Assembly (NCBI GenBank): GCA_003255025.1
Contig: QANY01009317.1
Span: 1 to 64,000 of the forward strand
Reading direction: 5' to 3'
DNA: 64,000 nt
Source: Datisca glomerata
Taxonomy: Eukaryota > Streptophyta > Magnoliopsida > Cucurbitales > Datiscaceae
A program made the position numbers and the translations under genes. The notes under the pieces are model-generated. The model was given only the letters and a program-made list of their open reading frames with translations, was not told the origin of the DNA and made no database searches. This document shows, piece by piece, positions 22,906 to 35,800 of the stretch. Position 1 is the first letter of the stretch; each line of letters opens with the position of its first letter.

Positions 22906-23499
22906 ACAAGGGGTGGTGAGCAGGAACTAGTGTCGGTTGTCAGTTCACTAGGATGAAACTATTCAAAAAATCAGGGATAGAATAAAGACTGCTCAGAGTA
23001 GGTAAAAGAGTTTTACATATGTTAGGAGAAAGGACCTTGAATTTGAAGTGGATGATCACATGGTTCTCAAGGTTGCACCAATGAAGGGCGTTATGCATTT
23101 TGGTCATAAGGAGAAGATAAGTCCCATATTTTTTGGTCCTTTAGAGATTTTGGATGATATCGGTCATTTGGCCTACCAACTCACTTTACCACCAGCTCTT
23201 TCAGGTGTTCATAATGTGTTTCACGTCTCAATGTTTCGCAAGTATGTGCCTGATCCAATGTATGCCATTCGATTTTGTACCTCTGCAAGTTCGTGATGAC
23301 CTCACTTATGAAGAAATCCTAGAGCATAGGAATAAGACTCTTTGTAACAGAACGATGCAGTTTGTGAAGGTTCTTTCGAGAAATCATCGAATCGAGGAAG
23401 CAACATGGGAATGAGAAGAGGATATAAGTGTTAAGTATCTAGAGTTATTTCAATAAGCTATATTCATTTCGAGGATGAAAATTTTTAAGGAGGGGAGAG
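22906..23499 (+). pseudogene. Ty3/Gypsy integrase C-terminus
   Basis: C-terminal integrase of a Tekay/Del-like Gypsy element. It reads RRKDLEFEVDDHMVLKVAP (about 23020), GPLEILDDIGHLAYQLTLPP (23140), SGVHNVFHVSMFRKYVPDP (23204-23262), DDLTYEEILEHRNK and NHRIEEATWE (to 23414). One frameshift lies near 23280. A polypurine tract AAGGAGGGGAGAG abuts the LTR. The catalytic core and RT are absent. Confidence 0.88.
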
Positions 23500-25598
23500 T
23501 GTAATACCCCAAGGATTTAAATGGGTAATTTTGTAATTTTATCCCCCACCACTTAATATGAACACCACACCCTAATGTAACCACCTCCCTCACTGTCCAT
23601 TTCTATTTCACGAAGCCCTCCCCCATACCTGCTATTCTCTCAAATAACCACCACCTCCTCCTCCTCCTCCTCCTCCTCCTCCTCCTCCTTCTTCTTAGTT
23701 TCGTCTTCTATTTGCTTCGTTATCAATTTTAAGGTAAACTATTTCTTCATTCTTTTAATCGTTTCTCTCTTTCTCAATTCAGATTTATATATTTCAAAGT
23801 TTATATATATTTATTGAATTCTAAAATTTCTCAAATTTTCAGTAAATTCTTCCTTTTGCCGTCTCTATTTTTTAGGTCTTCACATTGCCGTCGCAACTCC
23901 ATTGTTCCTCATTTCTGGTAAGACATTTGCCTTTTCTTTCTTTGTTTCTCTCGGTTTCTTTTCCCTTTAACTAAACTCATCCCTATTTTCCTTTGTTTTC
24001 TTCTATTTTCTTTTCAATGGTAGCTTTCCATCATCGTCTTTTCTGACTCTGATAAAGCCTTCATCGCCAGTAAGTTGTTTTTCTTTCTTTCTTTCTTTCT
24101 TTTCAATACCAGATATCACCCAGCCTGAATCGGATCAACTGAACCAAACTAGTTTAATCGAACCAGACCAAACCAGTTGAACCCAATCAACCTGAACCAG
24201 TTCAACCCAACCGAATCGAATCGATTTAGACCGACCAGACCTGAACTGCTCGATCAGATATTACCCAGTTTATTCTTCATCGTTCCGTCACCGTTCACTC
24301 TTCTAATTAATTAAATAATGATAGTTATTATATGTATATTTTATGATCTGAGATCTTTGAATTTCAGGTCATTAGTTGTTGAATTAAATTTGTAGCAATC
24401 CAGATAAGTGAACTTAATGGTGATGGGGCTCCTATGTTATGATAAGTAACATTTTCATATTTAATATTACTTGATTTTATTATTTATGATGTCTTACATG
24501 TGATCAAATGTTTTGCAAATTTTCTGTACCATGATGTTGTGATAAAGTTAATTACCATGTGATGTATGAATTATGATTGTTTAAGTTACATGGATTGGTT
24601 ATAATATATGTCTTCAGAATAAGTTACATGTTTACTCATGCATATGTAATAATGTGAATCACGAAGTTAACTCAAGTAAAGTGATAAGTAATCATTAAGT
24701 AGACTTCGTCGTGTCCATTGGTTATTAAGTAACCATACTGTTCACGTCATGTTATCAACTATACGGTTGGGTGTCACCATGTTGATGTCAGCGTCCTTAA
24801 GGTTTAGATAACCTTAAGTGACACCAGCTTTAAGACACTCATTCTGTCATGGTCACGTTCACATTACAAGTTCAAGTTTAAGTAGGAAACAATTCTGGTT
24901 AGGTTGTTAATTAGGAGATATGTATAGTCTAATTATGATCAAGCAAGTACAAGTACAGGTTCAAGTTACATGTCATCATAAATTATGATCAACTAAGACA
25001 CGTTCAAGTACTTTATGTAAATTCTTTTATGAATAAGCATCAAGTGAATATGTTAATTTATAAGTGCATGTTTTATTTGGTTGCGTTCATCACATGTGAT
25101 GTTTATCACTATGTGAGTTTACTTATTGAGTATTCTAAAATTCTCACTCCTCCACAGTTGATTATCTTATAGGTGATGACGAGTAACAAGAGTGAGAGAC
25201 TGTCATAACCAGCTAATCTAGTCGCAAAGCTTTAGAAATTTTCAGTTTATGAATAATTATAAGACATTAGAAATTAAACTTCATTAATTAGAGTTATTTC
25301 AGTAATTTATGATCTTTCATGTTTTAAATCCTACGATTAGGTATCAGATTCTCATGTCTCATGGATTCTCACGTTGGTTTATTATGAAGTTTAATATGAC
25401 ATTTATTTCGGCTTAGTAAATAAGGTTTTGTAACAATTTAATGCTTCCTCTATTTAATGATAAATATTTTTTTTCTATTAGGGTAAAATTAGGATTTTTA
25501 ATTTAGAAATTTTTCTCAAATTAGGGTTTCAATCGAATTAGATTTTTTAAATTGTGAAATTACATGCATGTTTATGTCTCGGAAACACGGGCGTTGCA
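23500..25598 (+). mobile_element. Gypsy (Tekay-like) 3' LTR
   Basis: A 2099-bp LTR, TGTAATACCCC start directly after the polypurine tract and GGGCGTTGCA end, giving imperfect TGTAA/TTGCA ends typical of this lineage. It contains a CTC microsatellite, a TTTC run (24080-24102) and a GAACC-rich patch (24130-24250). The 5' partner LTR is not in the window, so no target duplication can be tested. Confidence 0.85.
23654..23696. repeat. CTC/CTT microsatellite
   Basis: About 14 trinucleotide units inside the Gypsy LTR. Confidence 0.95.
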
Positions 25599-25634
25599 TA
25601 TAGCATTTGAAGTAATTATGTGCACACAATTTAG

Positions 25635-26035
25635 TAGGGGTGTTCGCGATTCGGTTGGGTCGATTTTTAGAGAAAAACTGAACCGAACTGAAACTTCAGT
25701 TTGACGATAAAATCAAATCAAACCGAACCGTCCATGCTAAAAGAATCAAACCGAATCGTGAATTTTGATTCTTTAGTTCGTTATTATTAATTAAAAATAA
25801 TTTTTAAATGATATTATTAGAAAAAATATAAAAAAAATTAAAGTTTTGTTTGGATTCTGTTTTATATAAAATTATATACAAAAAATATAAATTTAGTATT
25901 TCGGTTCGAAAATCAACAAAATTCTAAATCAAATCAAAACTTCGGTTATCTCATTTTTTCAAATCGAACCGAACATATAAAAAAACTGACTGAACCGGTT
26001 ATTTTTGGTTCGGTCAACAATTTTGAGCACCCCTG
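25635..26035. mobile_element. hAT-type MITE, copy 2
   Basis: A 401-bp element with terminal inverted repeats TAGGGGTGTTC/GAGCACCCCTG and a perfect 8-bp target duplication CAATTTAG (25627-25634 and 26036-26043). The interior is dominated by opposed CGGTTCGGTT and AACCGAACCG motifs, as in copy 1 at 1229. It has no coding capacity. Confidence 0.85.
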
Positions 26036-26059
26036 CAATTTAGGCGGTTCAATTTTTTT

Positions 26060-26200
26060 CATAAATGATAGGATTCGAACCATTCTAAGTACTACAAACC
26101 TAAATGCGTGCGCAGGTCTTTTACAAATATTGACATTGGAAGAGAGGTTTTGAACCCTGCTAACCCACACCCAATGGGCTAACCCCACTGGGTTTTAGGC
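26060..26200 (-). mobile_element. Possible tRNA-derived SINE remnant
   Basis: On the minus strand TAGCCCATTGG (26181-26171) resembles a Pol III A box and GGTTCAAAACC (26156-26146) a B box. A better B box, GGTTCGAATCC, lies at 26081-26071. The spacing is short and no tail is seen, so this is tentative. Confidence 0.3.
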
Positions 26201-26209
26201 AATAAGATT

Positions 26210-28899
26210 GAGACAACTACGCACAAGTTGATATAATTAGAATTGTCAACTCAAACTATGAAATTGGGAAAATTTTTACAAAAATTATTAGAAAACTTTT
26301 TATTTGTAAAAATGATAGAAAATGATCAAAGTAAATAATTTATTTATAAAAAGTATATTAATGTAAATAGATTATTTATTTTATTACGGTCATTTAAAAA
26401 AAATCCTGATCATTTTTTACAGCTTTGAACCGAAAAAAATTGTTATTTTTGCAATTTTGTAGTGAATGAAATATCCAACTAAATCAACCTCAACCAAAGT
26501 CTAAACATGTTTAGTGTGTACTTTAAAATTCTTTTTATTTTTTAGTAAGCTTTTTCACCATTCAAATCATGCAAGGACTAGCTTTCGGCAGAGTAGCCTT
26601 CATTTCTTTTTTAGCCGTTCTTTTCTTCTTCCTATCACCAACATATCAAAACGTACTTGCCAAAATCAACCAACCTTTTAGAAATTATCTTTCCACTTAG
26701 AATATTTTTATTATCAAATTCACTCTTTTAATTAATAATAATAATGCTTGATTAGGCCCATATATATATATATGTTTACAATTGCTATAATTTCTCAAGT
26801 ACTGACTATGACATAAACAAATCTTATTAAATGTGGGGGAGGAGGCTTTTAAATAGTTGGATATTTTTTCTTTTTGGATCCACTTTGATAAATGGAGAGG
26901 TCCAGGGCACTATCACAAAGCTGAAAATAAAGAGCAAAACGACATTATTAATACGCTCCCTCGATAATATAGCCAATGCCACTTCTACATCCTTTGCTTT
27001 CAACTAATTCTTTTTTCATATTGGCATCCAAAGAGAGACTAATGTGAGTTGGAAACTCTCTAGTGTCCTTTTTTTTTCAAATCTATGAAGGGCCAGGGGG
27101 TGTTGAATACTCTCTTTAGATCAATTTATTTTCAAAATCTCATTTATTTATGCCAAAATAGAAGATGGATGAATCAAAGAGAATCAAACTGAGTGAATTT
27201 GATCCAAGTTTATAAGGATTGATATTTTATACGGGAGGTCATAAACACATGTGATAATATGTCTAGTGACTCATGATTTGAAAATAGACACAACCATTAA
27301 AGATTATCGAAAGGATATGAATATTACCAAGAAAATTTCCTCTTGATCTGCTCCTTTTCTTTAATTTCATCTTTCTCATAGAAATTTTGTCATAAATGGG
27401 GACGATCGCTGTCCCATGCATTCGAGTATAGTGCTGTCTTACATTCAGCATAAAATCATAGAACCATATCTAAATACCATGAAAATTTGAGCATCAATTC
27501 TAGCTTTTCAACACACACCTCACTCAAATGGGCCAATTTCAACTTTTTTTTTTTGCAGTAAAGCAAAACCCACGAGCATATGAATTTTTACAACCGAAAA
27601 GAAAATAACATCATCTCTAAAAGGCTGAATTTTTAATTAAAGTTATTATTCTATATACCTTTTGTCATCGCCCACTTAAAGTTGAAATTTACCCCCAAGA
27701 GAAAAGGTTTACATTTATATTCTTGCTCCCTACATCCCCCAAACATTCACCTTTCAATTGGTTGGGGAAAGTAATAGTTTTGGCTTTTGGATTTATACTT
27801 AGGATTCCTGGTCACTTTAAAGACAATCTTTTGTATAAGAATAAATATTAACGTGCGTGGCCAAATTCTCTTCAGTGTAAGATAAGAAAGTGTAAAGCGT
27901 TTTGGACCCTACTTTTCTCACACATCATGCCCTAAGATTACGTAAAGGTGCCTGTTATTACTGTTGTTTCATTTCATTAGTTAGCTATATTGTTAAATTA
28001 ATTTTCAAGGGAAAAAAGTTATAATAATGTATAGTTTTAAAACAACCCCACATTTTGCCCCCAAATGCGTGCTAAATTTGTAGATGACTTGATTTTCTTA
28101 CGCAATGTCAAAGGTTTAAAAATTACAAATGAATTTTGAGAGGTGTTATATCTATTTCTTTTTGTCTCCAATTTGATTATGCCTAAGTGGCAACCTCGAC
28201 GTAGGTGCGCTGTAGGGACTTTGACGTGATATCGGATGAGCACAATTTCTTACCAAATAGTTTCAGCTTCTACTTTTTTTTAAAAAACACCTGCATAATT
28301 TGGAAGTAATCTTATAGTTTATAAGTGGTCTTAAAGTTTAAAATTATTTGATTAATTTAATCTATATTTTATTTTAATTTTAGATAACACAGGCAAAAAA
28401 ATAATAATTAAATATTGTTTAAGCTTACGTCAAGACCTGGTCTATAAATGTTAAATTTTCAAGTGATCTAAAATGATTAATTAACTGCTTAAGATTAATT
28501 TAATATCGACAAACCCTCTTTTTGTTTGGTACACTTGTCTTGCTTTCATTGGTTTGTGATACATATTGGACAATTTTACCAGGAGTCATTGAGTATTGCG
28601 ATTAACTTTATTACAATCTCAATAAAGAGCAAATTATAGCTCCAAGTTAAATCATCACTTGCCCAAACTCTCATATGCCACATTATTAGGATTTAGGCCT
28701 TCATGATAGGGGATAATGGTGGGAACCAATTGCTGAGAAAATCCAAAACTCATATATAGGTAATAGGTTCCACTTTATTTTTTTCACCCATCAAGTCCTT
28801 ATCAAACCCCAAATTGCGGGTAGCAGCCACCCCTATTGTCAAATTATAAAGGGGCCCTAAGCAAATTTAATCATTTTTCTTTAGCATTAAAAAACGAAA
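26210..28899. other. Long AT-rich stretch, no recognised gene
   Basis: Apart from a 43-codon frame at 26569 I see no coding signal, transposon domain or strong repeat. It could hold regulatory DNA or old decayed repeats. Confidence 0.4.
26569..26700 (+). CDS. Small ORF with signal-peptide-like N-terminus
   Basis: A 43-aa frame (MQGLAFGRVAFISFLAVLFF, then a short polar tail). A basic residue at position 8 is followed by a hydrophobic stretch and a Ser-Pro turn, as in a secretion signal or single membrane anchor. No family motif is recognised and no conserved mature peptide follows. It may be the first exon of a secreted-peptide gene or a chance frame. Confidence 0.2.
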   Translation: MQGLAFGRVAFISFLAVLFFFLSPTYQNVLAKINQPFRNYLST

Positions 28900-29440
28900 A
28901 AGAAAGCATAGTCTTTACATACATACTTACATACAGATATACACAATGATATGTTATGATTTCTCATATTGTATTATTAATAATGATGAAGAATACATAA
29001 AAGTAGATAGGCAGAAAAGGATCCAACGTAGTTACAAAAAGGAATAACAATAAATGAATAGAAAAATTGTTATCTTCCTTCTGTATGCATGGATTGCATG
29101 ATGGAATAATCACGGTTATCATGCAAGAGAGAATCTAGAGCATTTTTTAGGGGCACGTGATTAGCTGAATGAAGAGCCAATGAGGTCTAAAACTGGTTTT
29201 GAGTCTACAATGGACTGGAGCTTCGTGGCAGCTAAAGTGGATGCATTTTAAAGCTGCTGAAGTGGAATATTGGCATATGTGACGGTGTTGAGATGACTAT
29301 GAGCAGTAGTAGCTTCAACACCCCTCAAGCGAGATGGAGAAGGAAATACATTAAGCTTTGAACATAAAATATTGAACTGAGTAGGTGAGAGAACTTTGTT
29401 AAGCACATCATTAATGCCCTCAAAGCATTAATTTAAAATT
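28900..29440 (-). pseudogene. Copia polyprotein 3' end (minus)
   Basis: The minus strand from 29440 encodes LSPTQFNILCSKLNVFPSP and SRLRGVE, the typical last residues of one Copia RNase H group. A possible LTR start TGATAACCGTGATTATTCC follows near 29133. Upstream RT is not seen nearby. It may be the far end of Copia-D (35.8-40.2 kb), separated by later insertions. Confidence 0.5.
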
Positions 29441-29559
29441 AATAAAAATATGTGTAAAAATATTTTATTAAAAATATATTTTTCTTTCTAAAATTAAATA
29501 TTGATGTTGGGTATAGTGCATTAAAAACATGTGTAAAGATATTTTCATTTAAAATTAAT

Positions 29560-29870
29560 AAAAATACATTTTTCATATAGTTATTTTTTTGAATAAATAT
29601 TGAATAATTTATATAAATATCTGAAAATTCAATATTCATTAACAAGACTAGATCTTGTATTAGTATGAAAGTATAAAGATCATAGATAACGAATAAAATA
29701 ATATATAATATATTAAAGTAGGAAATCTTTAATAAATGATTACTAGTACGGTTCGTAACACATTTTGAATGCAGATGATCTAGATCTAAATCGTTGATAT
29801 TGATAGACATTTAATGAAGATACTTTATATAATTAGATTATATAAGACTGGATTTGAATCGGATATTGAT
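29560..29870 (+). mobile_element. LTR2-I, 5' fragment
   Basis: Matches the first part of LTR2-D and LTR2-E (TTGAATAATTTATATAAAT, the CTTGTATTAGTA block, GTACGGTTCG). The rest of the LTR is absent. Confidence 0.65.
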
Positions 29871-30189
29871 GTTGGTGGATGGAATTTTTTGTTTTTGATT
29901 TTGGGAACCTGACCCATTTTCCTCAATACACTTTCTAAACGACCCTATTTTCCAAAAAAAAAAACCTTTCTTCAAACTCTCTGCCTCTCACGCTCTCTCA
30001 TGAATCAAAATGATGCTCAAAACCAGACAGAAAATAACGCCTACCCATTTTAAGCTTCCTCTTCACCACCAACTTAGTCTTTTTACAATTGTCTAGACTC
30101 ATCAACAATTGTCCACTTTGACTTCAACGACCTCTACGACCACCACCATCACCATCAGTCTAACACCAGTAGACCAGACGCACCTCCCT

Positions 30190-31847
30190 CGAGTTTGTAC
30201 GGAGCACAGATGCCCTGATACCGTGTTGTCCTATCCCCTATGATGTTTCACGAAAATCCTAATCCTATCTTTTATCTTTTAATTTTAAAATTAATGTAAT
30301 TTTAAAAGGATAGTTATCCATTTTAATTTATTTAAAATTAAAATTAATTAATTGATTGGATTTGACACAAGTTTGATAATCCATTAAATTATTTTATGAC
30401 TAATCAAATTTAATTAATTTAAAGAAATATAATTAATAAGATTAGTTAATTAGGAAAATAGTTTTATTTTTAATTAAAAGGGTTTGGATCGAAGCTTGAT
30501 GATTATGAAGATGAACCTCTAATGGAGAATGAGCATTTTTAGAAATATGTATTCTTGAAGCCCGCTTTGTAATTTTTTTTTTCGAGGATTGTAAATTTAG
30601 AAATACTCAATAGTCACTCAGTTCATCATTTATTTATTTAAATAAATGTTTATTGATTTGATAATAACATGACCATTTATTAGTCGATCACATATCATAC
30701 ATGAAACCCTACACAGTTTTATTTAATCATGCATCTCATTTATAGTAACTTGATTTATTAGGATTGTCCTATTTTGTTTATATGAATTACTTTACAAAAT
30801 TAATTGTATGTAAACTGTGAAATTTTAATTAGTTAAACTTGGTAATCACACCACTTTAAAGGAATACGTTTAGTTAGGCCTTTAGGATAACCGACTTTAT
30901 TAAAAGTGTTTTATTAAAGTTAGATGAATGTAATTGGCTAATTAGTCTAAGTTCACATAAATTAGTCTTAGGCTCTTTGGAAGATTAAATGAACTTAGAC
31001 CAATTAGATTGCATTAATAGTTAATTTTACATTCATAGGGCTATTATAAGTAGTAATTAAATTGAAATTTCTTGATTAGTTAATTAGAAACACATTATTA
31101 TAAAATAGTGAGTGAGAGAAGGTTGACATGTCAATATAATATATGATTTCCATTATTAGTACAACAACGTGAAATATGGTGAGGGCTCCGAGACGGTTTT
31201 GTTTTTGACACCCTAAAGAAGATTTTGAACTGTATCAATATCAATGTTGGCTTCCTATGAAAATAGGACTAAGTGATGTATTTTAGAACTGACCGACCCT
31301 TAGGAGGCATTTTCTAAATTAAGTCATGGATTCTGAAATAATGGGTCACATTCACAAAATCACAATTAAGTTTTAAGTGGATAATTGTGACTTAACATAA
31401 TAAACACTACATTAATATTAAAAGAGAAAATATGAGATATTTTAAGTTTTAATTAATTACGATGAGAATGTCTCATAGATAATTTAAAATTAATATGACC
31501 GACCCTAAGGTGGCACATTAATTATTGGGTTGTATTATCGTAGATTAGTAATTATTAAGTTTATGTGTTTGATATGTTACATTCATGCAGCACATTTATT
31601 TTTTCAATTTTTTTATATATTTCAATTATTTTGAATAATGTATATTCTATTTTATTTTCAGTTTTGTCTACCATGCGCTACCCCATTCCTGCTTTTCTTG
31701 CACTAAAAAAACTCAATGGTGATAACATTATAAGATGAGAATCAAATTTGAATTTAAGGCTAATATGTGAGAACCACATGTGTGTCTTTACTAAGGAATG
31801 TCCTGAAGAGCCTGCTGTCGATGCCACAAAAAACGTTCGGGACAACT
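30190..31847 (+). pseudogene. Copia leader and gag start, cut by LTR2-E
   Basis: The leader from 30190 shares blocks with the Copia-A leader (CCTATGATGTTT..., the TTTTAAATTTAAA-rich array). Gag starts at ATG 31673 with MRYPIPAFLALKKLNGDNII, then NLRLICENHMCVFTKECPEE (about 31751-31810), as in TNT1-94-like gag. It stops exactly at 31847, where LTR2-E begins. No continuation is seen on the other side. Confidence 0.7.
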
Positions 31848-34117
31848 TGTTGGGGGTTATGCCCTCAAAGCATGTGTATTGACATTTTGATATGAAATTT
31901 AAAGAGGATTATAATTTTCTTATAATTATTCTTTTCAATTATTGTTGAATAATTTATTTAAATATCTAAAAATTTTATATTCATTAATGAGACTATGATC
32001 TTGTATTAGTACGAGAGGATAAAGATTATAGATAATGAATAAAATTGTCAGTAATATATTAAAGTATGGAATCTTTAATGAATGGTTGCTAGTCTGCTTC
32101 ACGAAACATTATGAATTCTTGTGATCTAGATCCAGACAATTGATGTGGATAAATATCTTAGTGAATGTACTTTATATAATAAGATTACATATGACAGGAC
32201 CGATGTGAATTAATATCTTTATTAACGTGCCGTTTATCATAAAGATTTAATACACATCAATTTGATGATCATATATAGATCAATCTGAATCCTGAGTAGT
32301 CATGAACTCCTATTCATGTCTACTGAATCTTTTGATTCACTCATTAAGCTCTGTTTGTTAATCAAGCTATTGACTTTTGTTTTGGAGATTCAGTGATGTG
32401 GATGGCTGGGGACATGATCTTACAAGATTTGGAATTTAAGTTTTCCTAACAGATCATATGTTAGTTTTCTTAAGTGTTAATTTTATAACTGAATGGTTAT
32501 TGAGCTCAAATTAATAGTAAGATTATAAATTAGTCATTCACTACTGGATTAATGGTACTTAAGGATCAAGAAATAATTAGAAGGGTAACACGATAATTTT
32601 GACCAATTCTAATTTACAAACCAATAATTGGAGGATAGAACTACATGAAATGATAATGTCAGTGGACTCCATGAGAATACTCTGTAAATACATTCTATAA
32701 TCTCTAAAAGTACATATCCATATTTATAGTGGAATAATAATGAAATTAATAAATAATATTATTTAATTAAAAAGTTTAATTAGTAAGCTGGTTTATTGGA
32801 GCTTAGGATCATAGGTTCATGGTCCCTAAGTCACCTCTATACTACACTATTTAGGGTGTGAATATTTCAGGACAACAGAAAACGATGACTTGCAAAAATA
32901 ATTTTATTTTGGGGCAAGTACATAATTATGAGATAATTATGTATGATTAATTAATTGAGTTATTTATATATTTAAATATAATTTTTTGAAATTATATATA
33001 TAAATAATTATGGATTTTTTTTAAATTATCGATAAGTGAGACAGAATATCTAATTTTTGAAATTAGATAATTAAATTATTATTAGATTATAATTTAATTC
33101 AACTAAATTTGTTATTTGTGAAATAACAGATAAGTTAGTTGATAGAGATAATCAGATATGTTAATTTTAAATTAAAAGATATCTAGATAATTATCTGATT
33201 AAAATAAATATTTAATTCGTTACAATTGTCACGTGTCAATCACTAAAACGGTATCAGAAATTGGCATATACTACTATGGTGTCATGTCACACTAAAGTAG
33301 TGAGTGTGCAACATTGTAGTGTCACATGACATTATAGTGGTGCCGTAAGGCACTGTGCTGGCTCATGACACACTGCAATGCCACGTGGCACTGCAATTGC
33401 GTACAATCGCAGTGGGTCCCACTGTAATTGATAATTTTATAATTAAATATTATTTCAGTTTATCCCTAAAAATCTAATACGACATTATCTAGAATATATG
33501 GATATTATTCCAATGGCCTTTGTTGTTGAAAGAAGAGAAGAGAATCAATTGATCAGATCATTAATCGAAAGTTAAATTGAGAACACGATTGGTGTCAGAG
33601 AGATTTTCTTCTATGATTAAACGTTAATCAAATCACTTAAAGAATAATCATCACGTTCTTTTAGAGAATCGTCTCACTAAAGTCATTCTCAGTAAATTTC
33701 TAGATCTCATGTGTTGAGAATATCTAGAGACAGAAAAAATGTCTTGTAATATTCTACGTGCCCACACACGTTCTAGTGTGTTGAGGACTGATTTGAAAGA
33801 TCTTGGTGTGGATCTCAGAGTCTACTGACGTTGGAACGATTTTGTGGGAACGGAGGATCGATCGGTTTTTACAAAGACACTCGATATAGACTACAAGATG
33901 TATATGATTCATAACATTGTATGTTGTAGATTTAACTTATAAATATATAATGGATCATAACTAATTGAAAAATAGTTTTCAATAAAAAATGTATTTGGTT
34001 ATCGTGGCGTTGCGCAAGATTTATTTTATTAAAATATTTATTTTTATTAAAAGTTTAATTTTTTAAAAGGCCATGTGCCTCAACGCTTCTGCCCCGCACG
34101 CATCGCGACGATCAACA
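31848..34117 (+). mobile_element. LTR2-E, 5' LTR of a Copia-type element
   Basis: The longest complete LTR2 copy (2270 bp), TGTTGGGGGTTATG start and GATCAACA end. Unlike copies D and F it is followed by a primer-binding site, so it is a true 5' LTR. A palindrome-rich block lies at 33260-33425. Confidence 0.85.
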
Positions 34118-34119
34118 AG

Positions 34120-34131
34120 TGGTAACAGTGC
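34120..34131 (+). other. LTR2 element primer-binding site
   Basis: TGGTAACAGTGC, two bases after the LTR end, is close to the initiator-Met tRNA site of plant Copia elements. Confidence 0.65.
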
Positions 34132-34429
34132 GGCTTTTATATATTTATATGTTAAATGTTGTGTGGGTTTTCTTGCCTTATTCATATAATATGATATATA
34201 TATATATATGATGATGATGATTAATGATTCTATTTTTTAAATGTATGAAAAATAATGGATCGTTAATTGTATGGTGATTATTGTGTTATACTTTGTTTTA
34301 ATAATTCCTAGATCATGTGTAAGCCGACTTGAGGGATATGAATTTTTGTAATTTTATTTTGAATATTATTGTAATTATTTCGAACGCGAGAAAATGAAGA
34401 ACGCACGAGACTAACGACAGAAATTTATT

Positions 34430-34617
34430 GTTCACGCGAAAACACAGTTCATCCACGAAAACACAGTTCATCCGCGAAAACACAGTTCATCCGGGAAAAC
34501 ACTGTTCATCTGCGAAAACACAGTTCATCCGTGGAAACATTGTTCATCCGCAAAAACACAGTTCATCCGTGAAAACAGTGTTCATTTACGAAAACACTGT
34601 TCACACTGGAAATTTGA
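34430..34617. repeat. 19-bp leader minisatellite
   Basis: Ten units of GTTCATCCGCGAAAACACA starting at 34430, 34447, 34466, 34485, 34504, 34523, 34542, 34561, 34580 and 34599 (19-bp spacing except the first). It sits in the untranslated leader of the LTR2-E element. The frame through it is a composition effect. Confidence 0.92.
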
Positions 34618-34714
34618 TGTTTCGGCAGGAGGTGAACAATGTCGGCGGTACTGTACCGGTGATGAACAGTGACTGTCCGGCCCAGCAAGCGAGTGCCAAT
34701 AGCAAGATGTAAAT

Positions 34715-35800
34715 TTAGAAAAATTACCATGTAGCATGTCAGACTGCCACATGCCAATCGCTGATATTTGAATCAGGGATTGGCATGACACACTATAGTG
34801 CCACGTTGCACAACAATGGCACGTGACATACTGTAGTGCCACACAATACTACAGTGATGCGTGAGACTCTATAGCACCTCACGGTACTATAGTAGTTCAC
34901 GACACTACAGTGTGGCGTAGACTCTAGTGACACATTTGTAAATAATTTATTATTTTATGAAAACTCTAAAAAATCTAATGAGTCTTGACCTATAATATAT
35001 ATAGATAATGTTCTATTGACGTTATAAAGCAATCATATGTGTGAATAATTTGTTAATCAATGTGAATTCTTCAATTCTCTCTCAGAGTTCTATTTCAAAA
35101 GTCATTACTCAAATCTCTAGATCTCATGTATTGAGTACATTTAAAAACGAAAAAGTGTTATTGATTTATTTTACGTGCTCACACACGTCCTAGTCTAGAA
35201 GATCTTGGTGTGGATCTCACAGTTCATTCTTCACAAAATCTTATGCTCATTATTTTACTAGAAGATAGCGAGGACGCTTGATAGATTTCGAGAGGTTTTA
35301 AGACTTTATATGAATGTCTTTAATTTAATGTAAAGATATATAATTGATCCGTTGAGAAAAATATTTTTCACAAAAATTAATTAGATAATGTTCTATTGGC
35401 CTTATAAAGCAATCATATTGTGAATAATTTGTTAATTAATGTGAACTCTTCAATTCTCTCTCAGAGTTTTGTCTCAAAAGTCATTATTCAAATCTCTAGA
35501 TCTCATGTGTTGAGTACATCTACAGACGAAAAAATATTATTGATTTATTTTACATGCTCGCACACGTCCTAGTCTGTTTGAAGATTAGCTTGAAAGATAG
35601 TGATGACGCTTGAAAGATTTCGAGAGGTTTTATTACTTTTTTATGAATGTATTTAATTTAATGTATAGATATATAATAGATCCACTAAAAAAATTATTTT
35701 CACAAAAATTAATTTTATTAGAACTTATGTAATTATTTTTTCAATCAATAAATTTTTTAAATAAACCGCCTCTCTTGCGCGCCTCAATTTCCAACGATGG
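34715..35800 (+). mobile_element. LTR2-H, partial LTR
   Basis: Partial LTR2 copy that starts in mid U3 and is closer to copy G (62.6 kb) than to E. It has the palindrome block (34780-34925) and a near-380-bp internal tandem duplication. Internal coding sequence between E and H is lost, so H may be the remains of a 3' LTR from a related element. Confidence 0.7.
35002..35713. repeat. 380-bp tandem duplication within LTR2-H
   Basis: Unit 1 (35002-35381) and unit 2 (35382-35713) both begin TAGATAATGTTCTATTG and end in CACAAAAATTAAT. Unit 2 lacks about 50 bp around the GATCTTGGTGTGGATCTC block. The duplicated part covers the region that would hold R and U5. Confidence 0.9.

Noticed and set aside
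34428..34712. 94-aa ORF through the 19-bp repeats
   Set aside because: Non-coding leader repeat whose period is not a multiple of three; the repetitive peptide is a by-product.
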